Below, one piece after another: positions 1-11,239 of a DNA stretch of 64,000 bases; the first letter of the stretch is position 1; every line of letters starts with the position of its first letter. Source of the DNA: Cricetomys ansorgei (Eukaryota; Chordata; Mammalia; Rodentia; Nesomyidae). Both the position numbers and the translations under genes were made by a program. Location of the stretch: the NCBI GenBank assembly GCA_026225945.1, contig JAMJFZ010001758.1, positions 38,166 through 102,165 on the forward strand. The letters run 5' to 3'. The notes beneath the pieces were generated by a model. The model made no database searches. It was not told the DNA's origin and was given only the letters and a program-made list of their open reading frames with translations.

Positions 1-116
1 TCCAAGGGCCCCCTTTGGCCTCCTCCAGCAATGCACACACACGGCGTACTTGCAAACATGTAGGCACACACTCATATCCACAAAAATTAAAATGAACGAA
101 TCTTTAAAAACTACAC
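1..116 (+). repeat. B2 SINE, 3' part cut by window start
   Basis: Starts inside the B2 segment equivalent to CTCTTCTGGCCTCC and ends in the A-rich tail (AATCTTTAAAAA). The 5' part lies outside the window. Confidence 0.75.
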
Positions 117-1227
117 ATGAAAATAACAAACGTAACAATGTGGAAAAGCTGTGTCAATTTATTTAATGATCGCATAGCCCAGGCAGATATCAAATTCACT
201 GCCGTCGTGAAAGATGACCTGGAACTCCGGTCCTCCCAAGTGCTAAGATCATTGGGGTGCATCACCACCCCCTGTTTAGCCCTGGTCTTTTATGGAGGAC
301 CAAGTAAAAGCGATCGGACAACACAGACAAGCAGATGCGGTCAGTGGGGCTGGAAGATCTTCCTTAGCCGAGGTCTTTCTTTGATTCGCCTTCTGCATTT
401 GCGGAATGCAGATCTATGGCGTGTGATGCAGACATGTGTTTAAATGGAGGCCAACAGTTTACACCTGCTTAAGTTGGGTGTGCTATTTTGGAGTTGAAGC
501 ATTCTAATCAAATTAGAGGGTGACAGGCCCCCAGCTCTGCCTCCATAGGTTAACCCTGCTCTGGACTCGCAATGGCACCAGCTAGGGCAGTCACAGGACC
601 AAACCCACACCATTTCCTCCCTTTGTGGGTATCTATGCTATGCCGCACAGCCTAACCAGGAAGGACTGAGGAATCCAACGCCATGTGTTAACTGGCTCTT
701 AGGATGAAACTGAAAGGAATAAATAAATGGCTTATTATTGAGTCATCAGTTTCAAAAGTACACCTTACTTCTGAAATAACCCGCATATCGGTCACAGCAT
801 AAACTTTTAAAATTAGATTTGAGATTTAAAAAAAAAAAAAAAATCACGTACCTTTAGCGGATCTGATTCACATCCTCCTGCTCCTGAGTTAATGTGTAGA
901 CACGAGATTCTCTCAAAGGCCTCTGCTTGGCTCACGTTCTAGAAGCCTCTAAAAGGCTGCTGGTCTAATAAGAAGTGGTAGAGCTCCCACTGGTGCCGAG
1001 AGCCACATGCTTGTCCCCAGGACGTGATGGATATCAACAAAGCAAAGGCGAGTGAGAGACCTTCCCTCTGAGCTAGAGCTCATATCCAGCCCCTCGTCAA
1101 CAGACCCTTCTCTCTGCCCTCCCACGTTTCTTCTTTCCCTCCCACAACTACTGCCCAGCTTCGTAATCACTGTCCCCCACAAATAACCTGTAGGTTTTTA
1201 ACCCCATTTTATTGACTTTTGTATGTC

Positions 1228-1364
1228 CATTTTTGTTTTAGAAGGTCTTCGTATGTAACCTTGGTTAGCTTGGAACTCACTGTGTAGCTGGCTTCAAATG
1301 TATACAATCCCCCTGCCTCAACCTGCTGAGTGCTGAGACCACAGTGTGCCTGTGGTCTAGCCCC
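1228..1364 (-). repeat. B1 SINE, diverged
   Basis: Shows the antisense B1 pattern: 'aactcactgtgtagctgg', then 'cctgcctcaacctgctgagtg', then 'gctgagaccacag'. Confidence 0.7.
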
Positions 1365-2083
1365 ATTTCGTGAGCATCTTGCCGTGAAGATGTCAGTGAC
1401 TTAGGTGTTCCAACAAGTCACACATTTTAATTAGCAAAAGAAATGTCGTCTCTATCCTAGATTGTCAAGCACAGGGCTAACGGAATGGCAAGGTATGTTT
1501 CTACAAGTTCTCAGCCATTTGTACTGAGTGGAAATGTGGTGCCACTTATAACTGGTTGGTTTGTAAACAGGCAAGTAGAACTCTGCAAGAAAGGCTTAAG
1601 AAGAGAATGAAATTACCTTGGTTCAAATGCGAGATTTTTCTTTCCTCAACACTGGTAGACAGACAAGAGAAAGTTCTTGGTGCCTTCGATATATCAGGAA
1701 TTTTGGGGCTGCATTCTCCTGCTAAGTTTCCTATTGTGTCAGCTCTAGCTGGCTGGTGAAGGGTATGATACAGATGAAGTAGTCTGGTTATACAGGAAAC
1801 AAGAGCCATGCTGAGAATATATCTCTATCAGAACACTGTTGTTCTTATGGACTTTAATGTGGAATTAAGTAGGTGCAAATGTTGGAAATATGGCCCACCC
1901 ACAAAGATATTTCCACTGAAATTTACTGCTTTTAGACTAGTTTCCTCCTCCCTAACGTGGAAGCTCATAGATCTTTCTATTCTGTTCACAGACCTTAGGG
2001 AGTTCTGTTCCTAGATTAAAGTTTTGATGTATAAAACGTAATAATCGCTCTGATTATCATTTGCTGATTTTGACACTGTTATT

Positions 2084-2386
2084 GTTTGTTTATTTATTTA
2101 TTTATTATACCCCAGGCTAGCATGGAACTTACCATATACCTTGAACTTCAGATTCTCCTGCCTCTACCTCCTTAGTGCTGGGATTACAGGTATGGACCAC
2201 CATGGTCTATGTGGTACTGTGGACATTATATATATATATAATATATATAATATATTCTCACTTTGTAGCCCAGGCTGGTTTGGAGCTTACTATATAGTCT
2301 AAAATGGCCTTGAGCTCATAGCAATCCTCCTGCCTCAGCATCTCATGTGCTGAGTTTATAGGCATTAGCTATCATATCTTGCTAAA
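2084..2386 (-). repeat. Two B1 SINEs in the same orientation, separated by a TA tract
   Basis: Copies at about 2084-2210 and 2256-2386, each with the antisense B1 order 'caggctag/gg', 'ctcctgcct', 'gtgctgggattacagg' or decayed forms. A (TA)n tract at 2227-2252 lies between them. Confidence 0.75.
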
Positions 2387-2889
2387 CTTCCCCGCCCTTT
2401 TAAAAATAGTATATATACTTTATCTATAACTTTCACACTTCATGGTTCTTTATTTTTACCCAACACTGCTGTTCTCATATTTGTATGGTAAACCACCTCA
2501 AGTCATCTGTAGAATGTGTATACTTAAAAGATGCAAAATAAAATGAATACGTTCATCGAATTCAGGAACATAGTTTCCTTTCCTTCTGTTGATATTTTTG
2601 AGAGGTATCGTATTTTGTCCTCAGAATGTTATCTGAGTAATTTAGCCATGGCTGTTAGCATCTGCGGTTACTTTGAGCACAAAGTCAGTTTGCTCATCAG
2701 TGTGCAAGAGCCAGCACTTCACAATTTTCAAATTGGATTAAAGCTTAGATAGGGAACCAATCATCGTTAAATGCCAGTCACCTTCAGCATGTCCCTGCCA
2801 CCCTATCCTGCTGGTGCCCAGTCCATGCTTTTCCACAAGAAGGACTGGGGTCCTGACATCTGGGAAAGCAGCATGGTGATTCTTCAGTT

Positions 2890-3355
2890 ATAATTGGGAG
2901 GGTCGGAAAAGAAACACCTCATCTACCCTCCTACAGAACTTACCAGCTTCCCCTCCATGGACTTCGGCAAGAAGGGCGGCATTCCTTCAGCTTTACGGGG
3001 TGTGACCCCGGGGTGTCCCGGGACTGGACGGGAGTGGCATTTTGTAGATGCCAACTTACATGCCCCAAGAGTGTATTTGTCCCCGTTGCTGCCAAATATC
3101 TCAGCTTCTGCTGTCAGAAACAGTAAGTCTTTGGTCTCTGAACTGCTTGTCTTACCAGCTCTGGTGCTGCTTCTGAGAGGGCGGGAGAGAGAACAGGCAA
3201 GTGTGTTTTCCTTCTGTGGGGGTGTGTACTGGTGTTTGCAGGCAGAGGTGGTGTTACCTGGCCTGAGCTGGTGCCAGGGGCTGGGGGAAGCCCTGGAGAG
3301 AGGCTCTCAGAGGCACTGTGAGCACAGAAGTCCGGCAGAGAAGACAGAGTCCCAG
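2890..3355 (+). other. Non-repetitive GC-richer block ending in a strong donor: candidate 5' UTR exon
   Basis: A block without recognisable repeats, richer in G+C than its surroundings. It ends CCCAG followed by GTAAGC at 3356, a perfect U1 donor match. A 156-codon open frame covers it but shows no family resemblance, so I do not call it coding. It could be an untranslated first exon of Adgrf1 spliced to 19559, or the exon of a non-coding transcript. This is inference only. Confidence 0.25.
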
Positions 3356-3769
3356 GTAAGCTGACAGCTGCTGTTGGATGCCTTAGGGTCCTCTGTTGGT
3401 TAACCTGTGTTGTTTTTTACTCTAAGGGGAGTATTCTGATTTCAACATCTCATTTCCTGAAAGGATAAACAAGGAAGAGAGTTACAGAGGCAACTGTTAG
3501 AAACAATGGGTCTGTGTCTCTCCCTGACTATGTAAATTGAGATGATGTTTCTGTTCCACTTGCTAGGCTTTCCAGATGAAAGTCAAGGGTTCTCTCAAGG
3601 ACAGGGCAGGCCCACTGTCATGTACCTGGGACATTCAGCTTACTAGACTGTGGCAGCTTCACCCAGGAAGCCTGTTAAAAATACCAGTTGTATGGCTGTC
3701 ACTAAGTAGCGATGGGGCAGGCACTCTTAAAATCCAAGCATGCTTGAAAAGATTCAAGTGGGCTTTATT

Positions 3770-3903
3770 GGTTTGTCTGTTCAAGACAGGGTTTCATGTA
3801 GTCCAGGCTGGCCCTAAACTCACTCTGTAGCCCAGGCTGACTTTGAACTCCTTATCTTTCTGTCTCCTCCCAAGTGCTGGGATCACAAGTGTGTCCCACT
3901 GTG
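3770..3903 (-). repeat. B1 SINE
   Basis: Antisense B1 with 'gacagggtttcatgtag', 'gtagcccaggctgac' and 'aagtgctgggatcacaag'. Confidence 0.8.
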
Positions 3904-4149
3904 AGTTGCGGAAATAATTAAATTTATTTCCACTGTAGTGTGAATTCATTGAAACCTTGCCCAAATCAGTATAAACCTGAAAGTTATCTCCCATCTGAAT
4001 TCCCTCGGTGACCACCAGAAAAACAACTGACCTTTACAACCCTTTCCCCTTGTTCCTTCCCCAAGTAAATATAAAGTGACACCCCACGCTTTATTTCACA
4101 GGCTTTGAAAATTGGTGATTTTTATTTTTCATTAATAATTTCATTTATA

Positions 4150-4290
4150 ATTGAGCATGGCGGCACAAGCCTGTACTCCCAGCACTTGGGAGGTAGCGGC
4201 AGAAAGGTCAGGAGTTGAACGTCATCCTTAGCTTTACAGAGAGTTTGAAGCCACCCTGAGCTACCTGAGACCCTGTCTTGACCACAGCAG
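4150..4290 (+). repeat. B1-type SINE
   Basis: Sense B1: 'gagcatggcggcacaagcc', 'cccagcacttgggaggtag', 'gagaccctgtcttg'. Confidence 0.75.
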
Positions 4291-4390
4291 TAAGGAATTT
4301 GCTTATATGAAGCTGATATTTTGTGGCACCACCCGTGTCATAAACAAAGGAGTAGAAAAGTACCGAAGGAAGTACAAAGAGAAGGCCAAG

Positions 4391-4608
4391 GGGCTGGCCA
4401 CATGACTCAGCAGGGAGATGAGATGGCGCAGATATATGGTGTGAGTGGATTCCTGGAGCTTACGGAAAGGTGGAAGGGGAAAACCAGCTCTACAAAGTTG
4501 TCCTAACTTCCACACATTCACATGGCACTCACAAGCCCCTACACATGCGCATGCATGCACAGCCACACACAAACACACACACACACAGACACACACACAC
4601 AAACACAC
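4391..4608 (+). repeat. B4/RSINE-type SINE with CA-rich tail
   Basis: Begins with a B2/B4-type head (GGGGCTGGCC ... AGATGAGATGG) and contains the diagnostic 'gtggaaggggaaaaccagc' and 'acaaagttgtcctaacttcc' segments. It ends in CA repeats. Confidence 0.65.
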
Positions 4609-4651
4609 ACGATGATGATGATGACGAAGATGATGATGATGATGATGATGA
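4609..4651 (+). repeat. (GAT)n microsatellite
   Basis: A run of GAT triplets with one CGA interruption, following the CA tail of the preceding SINE. Confidence 0.95.
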
Positions 4652-4733
4652 GAAAGTCAAGGTGGGAGGGGATATGGAGCAGTGACCTTGGCTTTTACAT
4701 AGCAATTTCCATTAAGAGAAACTTGAATATGAC

Positions 4734-4800
4734 ACACATGCACACTTATGCACGCATTCATGCACACCACACACACACACAGACACACACATACACAGAG
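4734..4800 (+). repeat. (CA)n-rich tract
   Basis: Interrupted CA repeats with CATG and CACACAGA variants. Confidence 0.85.
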
Positions 4801-5239
4801 GCTGGAGTTTGCATAAGATCGAACATACATAAGAGTACCTTCTACAAACAGACATGCTGTTAGCACAAGCCTTTTGTCATATTCTTTTCTAATTTTATTG
4901 TAAAAACTCTACTAATCACCCAACAATCACCAAAATTAAAATCTGTCTGACAAGAATGGCGAGGCAAGTAATAAAGTCTTAAGGTGGTTTTTTGGCTTTT
5001 CTTATAAGAAGCTGGTGGCTTGCTTCATAATACAGTATCCATAGGGATTAAAATTGAAAATGGGAAGATGAATATATGCCAAGCCCTGTAAATCCCAGCT
5101 AAGAACTCTCACAAGTTGATATGACTCTTTTGCTGGAAGCCAGGTATGTCTTACTTCTTCTAGAAGGTAATATATGTCCTACAAACAGTGTTAGGATCCC
5201 ATTTCAGAATCTTCTCTTGCTAAGCTGAGGAATAGTGTA

Positions 5240-5254
5240 CATGTGCGTGTGCAT

Positions 5255-5286
<32 letters not shown>

Positions 5287-5402
5287 TTGTGTGGTATGTG
5301 TGTGTGTGTGTGTGTGTGTGTGTTTGTGTGGTATGTGTGTGTGTGTTTGTGTGGTATGTGTGTGTGTGTGTGTGTTTGTGTGGTATGTGTGTGTGTGTGT
5401 AT
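5240..5402 (+). repeat. (TG)n array with a recurring TTTGTGTGGTATG interruption
   Basis: Four copies of the interruption TTTGTGTGGTATG are spaced by TG runs of varying length, indicating local duplication of a longer unit inside a microsatellite. Confidence 0.9.
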
Positions 5403-5524
5403 GATATTATCTGTCTTCTGCTGTCCTTTATACTTCAATTTAAAGATTGTAAATGCGCTCTCAGACAAGAGAAATAAATACACACATTCATTTAAACCAG
5501 GATGTGAGCAAATGGTATTCATTC

Positions 5525-5655
5525 ATTCATTTATTTGTTTGTTTATTTTTGAAATGAGGTCTCTCCAATGCAGCCCAGGCTGCTCTTAAACTCAATATCC
5601 TCCCGCCTCTGTCTCCTGAGTATTGAGATTATAGGTGGGGGGCAGCATGCCCAGC
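5525..5655 (-). repeat. B1 SINE, diverged
   Basis: Antisense B1: 'gcagcccaggctgctctt', 'cctcccgcctctgtctcc', 'gagattataggt'. Confidence 0.7.
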
Positions 5656-6237
5656 AGTGAATGATCTTAACATTTTGGTTGAGAGCAAGAAGAAACAGGA
5701 TAGTCAAAAGGATATAGAGTGGCAGATAAAGATATGGGTATCACAAGGAAAGGAATTCAGAAAGCAGAGGGGTGGCACCCGGGTGACAAATGTCACCCAA
5801 TCAGGGTTCTACTTAAGGCCACACTTCAAGAAACCTTGTACTGTGGAAACCACCCAGACTAGTCACAGCATTCAAATGAGCTCACATAGTTCTCTTCTTA
5901 ACTCCTCTCATAGGACTTTACCTTTGGGTATAAAGAGAAAACAGCATCCCAAATGTCTTAGGCTTTTGCCTGGACTGTCTCACTAGAGAAGTAGTCATCA
6001 CAGGATGTCAAGGGGGCCACAGTTCTTTATGCACAGTAGGGTCTTCATGGCTGTGAAGCTTACTTCGGTACTTGGCAGGTTAGAGCAAAAGGTCCACAGC
6101 ATTATGGCTCCAAGCACGCTCCTACCCATACCCAGGCTTGCTGAGACTCTCTGACTATCACTTTCCCCTGGTAGGAAAAGAGAGCCTTACCCCACACCCT
6201 CCCCAACAGTCAGATAATATGCCAGAGGCTCCTGCTC

Positions 6238-6452
6238 TCTATTATTTTATTTATGTGCATGGATGCTTTGCCTGCATGTATGTACGTGTACTATGTGCAT
6301 GCCTGGTACCCCATGGAAGACAGAAAAGGCATCAGATCGCTTGGAAGTGGAGTTACAGATGGCTGCGAGCCACTATGTGGGTGCTGAGTTTTGAACCTGG
6401 GTCTTTAGCCAGTGCAGTGTGCTCTTAACTGTCGAGCTATCTCTCCGGCCCT
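6238..6452 (-). repeat. B2 SINE, near full length
   Basis: Antisense B2: 'tgtgcatgcctggtacccc', 'ggaagtggagttacagatgg', 'ctcttaactgtcgagctatc', ending 'tctccggccc'. Confidence 0.88.
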
Positions 6453-6534
6453 ATAGGCTCCTGTTCAATACGTGATGGACTCTGGCATGTACAGAATGAA
6501 AATCAATAGGGATAAATATTAGAAGCGGAAAATA

Positions 6535-6810
6535 GGCTGGGGAGACGGCTCGGTCCGTGAAGCATAAAGCACGAGTCGCGTGAGCGTGCAGACCTGAGTT
6601 CCATCTCCTGAAGCCATGTAAACAAACTGAGCGTGGTGGCCTCACTTGTTATAACGGAAGACACTTCGGGGCTCACGAGCCAGGCAGCCTGGTCTACTTG
6701 ATGAGAGACCCTGTCTCAGAGAAGTTGGACAGCCCTTGTGAGATCAAATCTGAGGTTGACCTCTGCCTTCTATACGCAGATGCACACGTACACACACGGA
6801 CAGGCTCCAT
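6535..6810 (+). repeat. B4 SINE (ID-like head fused to B1-like body)
   Basis: Head 'ggctggggagacggctcgg', middle 'gagcgtggtggcctcac', 'gagagaccctgtctcag', then 'gttgacctctgccttc' and a short CA tail. Confidence 0.75.
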
Positions 6811-7389
6811 GTCTGTACACGAAATAATAGGAATAGGAGATCCGCGGCATCTGGTAAAGTTTACCAGTGTAGTAAATTCCTCTCAGATCGCCCGCCAGAT
6901 AGGACAGGCGCGAGGTGGACACGAGTGAGGTGGGTCCATAGACCCACACTGCAAATGAGTCTCACGTGGAAGGTTACCACATGGCGTCCGCATGTGCTGG
7001 AACGGCGTCCGTCCTCATTACAAAGGACAGTTTTTCAGTCTGCAGAACTTCAGAGACTGGGTTTTCTTCTTTGTCTTTTGATTCTTTATTTTGTTTTCAC
7101 ATAATTTTTTTTAGAGAAGGGCTTTAAAATCTTTAACAAAATCTCTGTACTGTTTGCTTCTTTCTCCCAAAAGGAACTGTTTAGACTCTGCTCGTGGGAC
7201 GGTCTAGGGATAAGCAGGTATCTATCACGGATCAGCTTGTCTCAGTGGGACAGAGTCACGCCTGCACAGAGCTGGGTGGAAGGGGCTTGTGTTGGGCAGG
7301 TTATGTTTTTCTGTGAAGCCTTTCACGTTTGGAGTTTTAGCGTGGCTTCTGATTAACCTGGCCAAATCAACTTAACAATCCCCTCCTCC

Positions 7390-7393
<4 letters not shown>

Positions 7394-7447
<54 letters not shown>

Positions 7448-7470
7448 GAGAGGGAGGGAGAGAGAAAGAG
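7394..7470 (+). repeat. (TG)n(GA)n compound microsatellite
   Basis: About 33 bp of TG followed by GA and GGGA repeats. Confidence 0.95.
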
Positions 7471-7479
7471 AGAGAAAGG

Positions 7480-8929
7480 GACCAGGTTAGCCTTGAGCCT
7501 AAGCAATCCTTCTACCGAATTATCCCAAGTACTTGACTTACATGCACACGTACGCCATGGTTGGCTAAGTTATCTTTGTTAAGATACATATTATATTTCT
7601 CAGGGAGGTAACACTCTTGCGTGTTCCATAACTATTTAAAGGAAATGATGTAAACATGAGTAGAATTGAAATGATGGTCAATATGTTATTGCATCAAAAT
7701 GTAAACTTTAAAGTTAATAAGGAGTTATCAAGGTAGTTTTAATAGGAGCAGTTAGTCAAGTGATGAAGTTGGCTTAGCCAACTATTCGTTTTTTGAGGAA
7801 ATGAAAATAAATCTTAATTTCAATGTGGAGTTACTTTAAGTAACTCCAAAACTCAATATTCAAATATGTTAAAATTATAGTAATAAAAGCATTAGAAGAA
7901 AACAGGAGACAAACGGTGGCAGTAATGAGACAGCTTCTCTGCCTCGTATCAGGGCATGAAAATGGGGTCCTCATCTAGGGGACTGTTCGGCTACATCTAT
8001 CAGAACTCAAAGTACGTGACCCATTTAGAGCAGCGCCCTCACACTAACCTGAAAAAATCCTGGCTGTCCTGGGATTTGAGTGTGTGAGAAGATGAGTTAT
8101 TGGAAATGCCAGGTTGCTCTTGATTCTGCACAGAGCATGGAGCATTGAAGACTTCTGAGTGTGGAAAGATGCTGTTAGCATCTTCAGGCTCCCTGGAACA
8201 CCTGGCCGTGGTTTGTTTCTAGAATGACCACTCGGGGAATATGACTGAAAAACCTGTTTTTACTCTTAAGAAGATTGTGATGCGGACATTACTCATTTGT
8301 ATAAGACAAAGAGTTAGGGGTGTCAGCATGAGTTGAAAAGCCACCTTCATTTTACCCTTATTTTCAATAGATCTCTCAAACTGATTTCGTTGGACACGAT
8401 AGCACAGGCCAGTAATCCCAGCAGAGACGGGGGTTGTGAGTTAGCGGCATTATCTTAAAATAAACGTAATAAGTATCTCAGTCAGGATCAGTTTGCTGCA
8501 GCTTGACCTTGAGTGTTCACAGGTGAAGACCCAACACAACCTGCTCTGTAGCTCCTTCCCAGCAGCCCTAGCTTTCTTCCCCTGTCCTTGTAAACCAGAG
8601 TCTCTCCCACACTCCTAGCACGATGGCTGAGAAGCACGTATGCTTCCTTTTCCTGCACAAGGGAACTTGTTTGTGAGATACGCAGATAGGGATCAGATTA
8701 CAGTCCTGGGTTATTAAAATCACGCTCCAAGAAATGAAATCTGACTGAGTCATAGTCCAATGGAAAGGGGACTTAAGGCAACAGTCATACATTCTTTAAG
8801 TAGAATTCAAGTCTATCCTTTTATTTTCCAAAAATGGAAATTGAAATAGCTCTTCTTAATTTACAAGGTTACAAAAAAACCCAACTCAATACCTACGGAA
8901 GTATTTGTAAATTAGAATTTTTCTTTGTG
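7480..8929. other. Intergenic stretch without recognised genes
   Basis: Mostly AT-rich unique-looking sequence. A short B1-like remnant may lie near 8395-8465 ('cagtaatcccagcag'). I see no exon, RNA gene or clear regulatory motif. Confidence 0.5.
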
Positions 8930-9272
8930 CATGCATACATGGGTGAGGGTGCATGTGTGTGTGAGTGAGAGAGAGTACAGGCATGCACACACCATAACAC
9001 AAGAATGGAGGTGGAAATCAAGCTCAAGTGTCAGTCCTTATCCTCCATCCTGTTTGAGACAGGGCCTTTGTTGTCTGTTGTGTAATGAAGGTGAGCTGCG
9101 CTGTGAGAGCTCAGGAGCTTCTCCTGTCTCTGCCTCTCATCTCACCACAAGGGACTGTCCCACAGATGACGTGCTATGCATCCGGTTTTTATGTGCTGTC
9201 TGGGGATTTGAACTTAGGTCCCCGTATTTGGGAAGTAAGCACTTTTCCCACTGAGACTTCTCCCCAGCCTCA
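8930..9272 (-). repeat. B3 SINE
   Basis: Antisense B3: TG-rich start, 'ggcatgcacacacca', 'tgtttgagacagggcc', 'ggggatttgaacttaggtcc', ending 'ttctccccagcct'. Confidence 0.7.
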
Positions 9273-10000
9273 GTTACAGTCACTCTTATTTCTCCTCTTT
9301 GAGCGCCATTCAGCTAAGTTTTTTTTAAAGCAACACAATCCAGGAGGAAGCTCAGATTCTCCGGACTTGACCTACTCTAGGTCAACAATGTTACACGATG
9401 GAGAGGAGACGTAGGACCGATCTGTGGGTCCCAGTGAGGCGGAGGTTGTGGATGGGAAAAAGAACTTGGCACAAGTTTATTAACCTCCTTGTAAGGGCTT
9501 GGGGTAACTCACACTCTACACGTCACTAGAGGAAAATCTTCAAATACAAGTAGTTGACAGCGCTCCAAGCTACCAGGTTTGCAGTCAGGCCTTTCACAAC
9601 GTTAACTGAACTAGGTGTGTTTTCCTGGGAAAGAAAGCCTAGTAGGATAACAGCCGGAACTCTGGGTGAAGATCCAAGAACAAGAAATCGCTCTGAACGA
9701 TGCTATTCTAAGACACGGAGCCCAGACAGGTAGTAAGAAAAACTGTCTTCTCGCTGGGGAAGTGCAGGCATCTGGTTGTGTTTTGTCGAAATCACCAGCA
9801 ACAGCGACTTTCTAGCTGACGCCTAGTGAAGGGCAAGGGTCATGCGGACTGCTACAAAGCCAGCATCGTACCGGCTCAGCTTTGGAATAGAAAGGACTCA
9901 GCCTAAGAGTGTACACTGGCCTCCAAAGGTGCAGCCATTCAGTCCGCAATAAACATAATGTACACAAATATTACATGTGCGTACGAATTATATCTATATG
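9273..10000. other. Intergenic stretch, nothing recognised
   Basis: No open frame resembling a protein family, no SINE signature and no RNA gene was seen. Confidence 0.5.
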
Positions 10001-10004
10001 TTAT

Positions 10005-10095
10005 ACATTATAATATATTATATACTAATGTATAATAATAATAAATAATAATATAATAATAAATAAAAATATATATAATAAATAATAATATAATA
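10005..10095 (+). repeat. AT-rich (TAA/TA)n tract
   Basis: Interrupted TAATAATA/TATA runs. Confidence 0.9.
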
Positions 10096-10199
10096 AACTA
10101 GTGTCTTTAAACACAGAGACTTGCCAGCTCCCCCACCCACTGTGTTTGCAAATATGGGTTTCGCCATAGCTTCTGGGGTTTTTATTTTTTTCTTTTCTC

Positions 10200-10317
10200 C
10201 CAGATACATGTTGTATGTGTATGCACATGTGTTTTGTTGCTGTGCATGCCCTGTGTACATGTATGGAGGCCAGAAGTTGACTCGTGGGGTCTTCCTCTAT
10301 TGATTGGCATCTTATGG

Positions 10318-10348
<31 letters not shown>

Positions 10349-10545
10349 AAGTTGAATTGAGAGTTCCCTGATTGGCTAGGCTGGCCAGCAAGCTTCAGGA
10401 AGCCTCCTGGCCCTGCCCTGATGCTGGACCTACAGGTGTGCATGGCCTGGCCTGAGTTTTTAAACAGGTGCTAGGGATCCAAACTCAGGTCTTCACACTA
10501 GCATAGCAAGTACTTTACCCACCGAGGCAGTGTCTCGGCCTCCTA
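10200..10545 (-). repeat. B3 SINE carrying an internal T-run
   Basis: Antisense B3 pattern ('tggaggccagaagttgac', 'gatccaaactcaggtc', 'tctcggcct') with a run of about 26 T at 10318-10343, where simple-sequence expansion interrupts the element. Confidence 0.68.
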
Positions 10546-10992
10546 GAGTCTGTCCTAATGAGTGGAGCTCTAATGCACGGTAGTCCCTACAGGTGTATTG
10601 TTAATAGCCACTGCATTTCACAATTCCTGGGAAATTGGCAGCCCTCTCTTCACAGTGGTTGAAACAAATCCAAGTTTGTCCGATTGGTAGATTGTCCATG
10701 GAGATAAGATAACTGAGCTAAATAATTCTCTGGGCCCTCAAGACTAAGAATTGTTAAAAATTCTGTGCTCCAAATGAAGACGTTAATTTTCAGTAAGTTC
10801 CCAGTCCATCTCAAAAGATGCTTAGGAATTAATAGCCAGTGCAAGGAGAAAGCAAGTCCATTGAACGTCTTCACTGTTTACATGCTAACGGTTGGTGATT
10901 GGCATGAATGAATGACAAGTGTTCATTCAGGCTTCTTCTACCGCGTTACACACACAGGTGTGTTAACGTATGTGTTTAAAATTTTACTCTGC

Positions 10993-11232
10993 AGGGCTGG
11001 GGGCCTGGGGAAGTAGCTCAGTTGGTAAAATGCTTGCCTAGAATGCATGATGCCCAGGGTTCAATCCTGAGGCCTGATGAAAAGAGACATGATATTGCGT
11101 ATCTGTGATCACAGCTTGTCAGTGGTAGAGAGAGGAAAAGTCAGATTTCAAGGCTTGGCTGTGTAGTGAATTAGAGGTTGGCCTAGACTCCAGGATGCCC
11201 TGTCTCAAAAGGACAACTACAAACAAAAGCAA
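10993..11232 (+). repeat. ID-B1 chimeric SINE (B4-like)
   Basis: The ID-like head 'gtagctcagttggtaaaat ... gcttgcctagaatgcatg ... gggttcaatcctgag' is followed by a decayed B1 body ending 'ccctgtctcaaaagg'. The head resembles tRNA-Ala-derived BC1/ID sequence with A and B box relatives. Confidence 0.75.
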
Positions 11233-11239
11233 AGCCTTT

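Noticed and set aside
2894..3364. 156-codon open frame as a protein gene
   Set aside because: No recognisable domain and it runs straight through a strong donor site. Kept only as a possible non-coding exon.
10998..11070. tRNA-like sequence with A/B box resemblance
   Set aside because: It is the tRNA-derived head of an ID-B1 chimeric SINE, not a functional tRNA gene.
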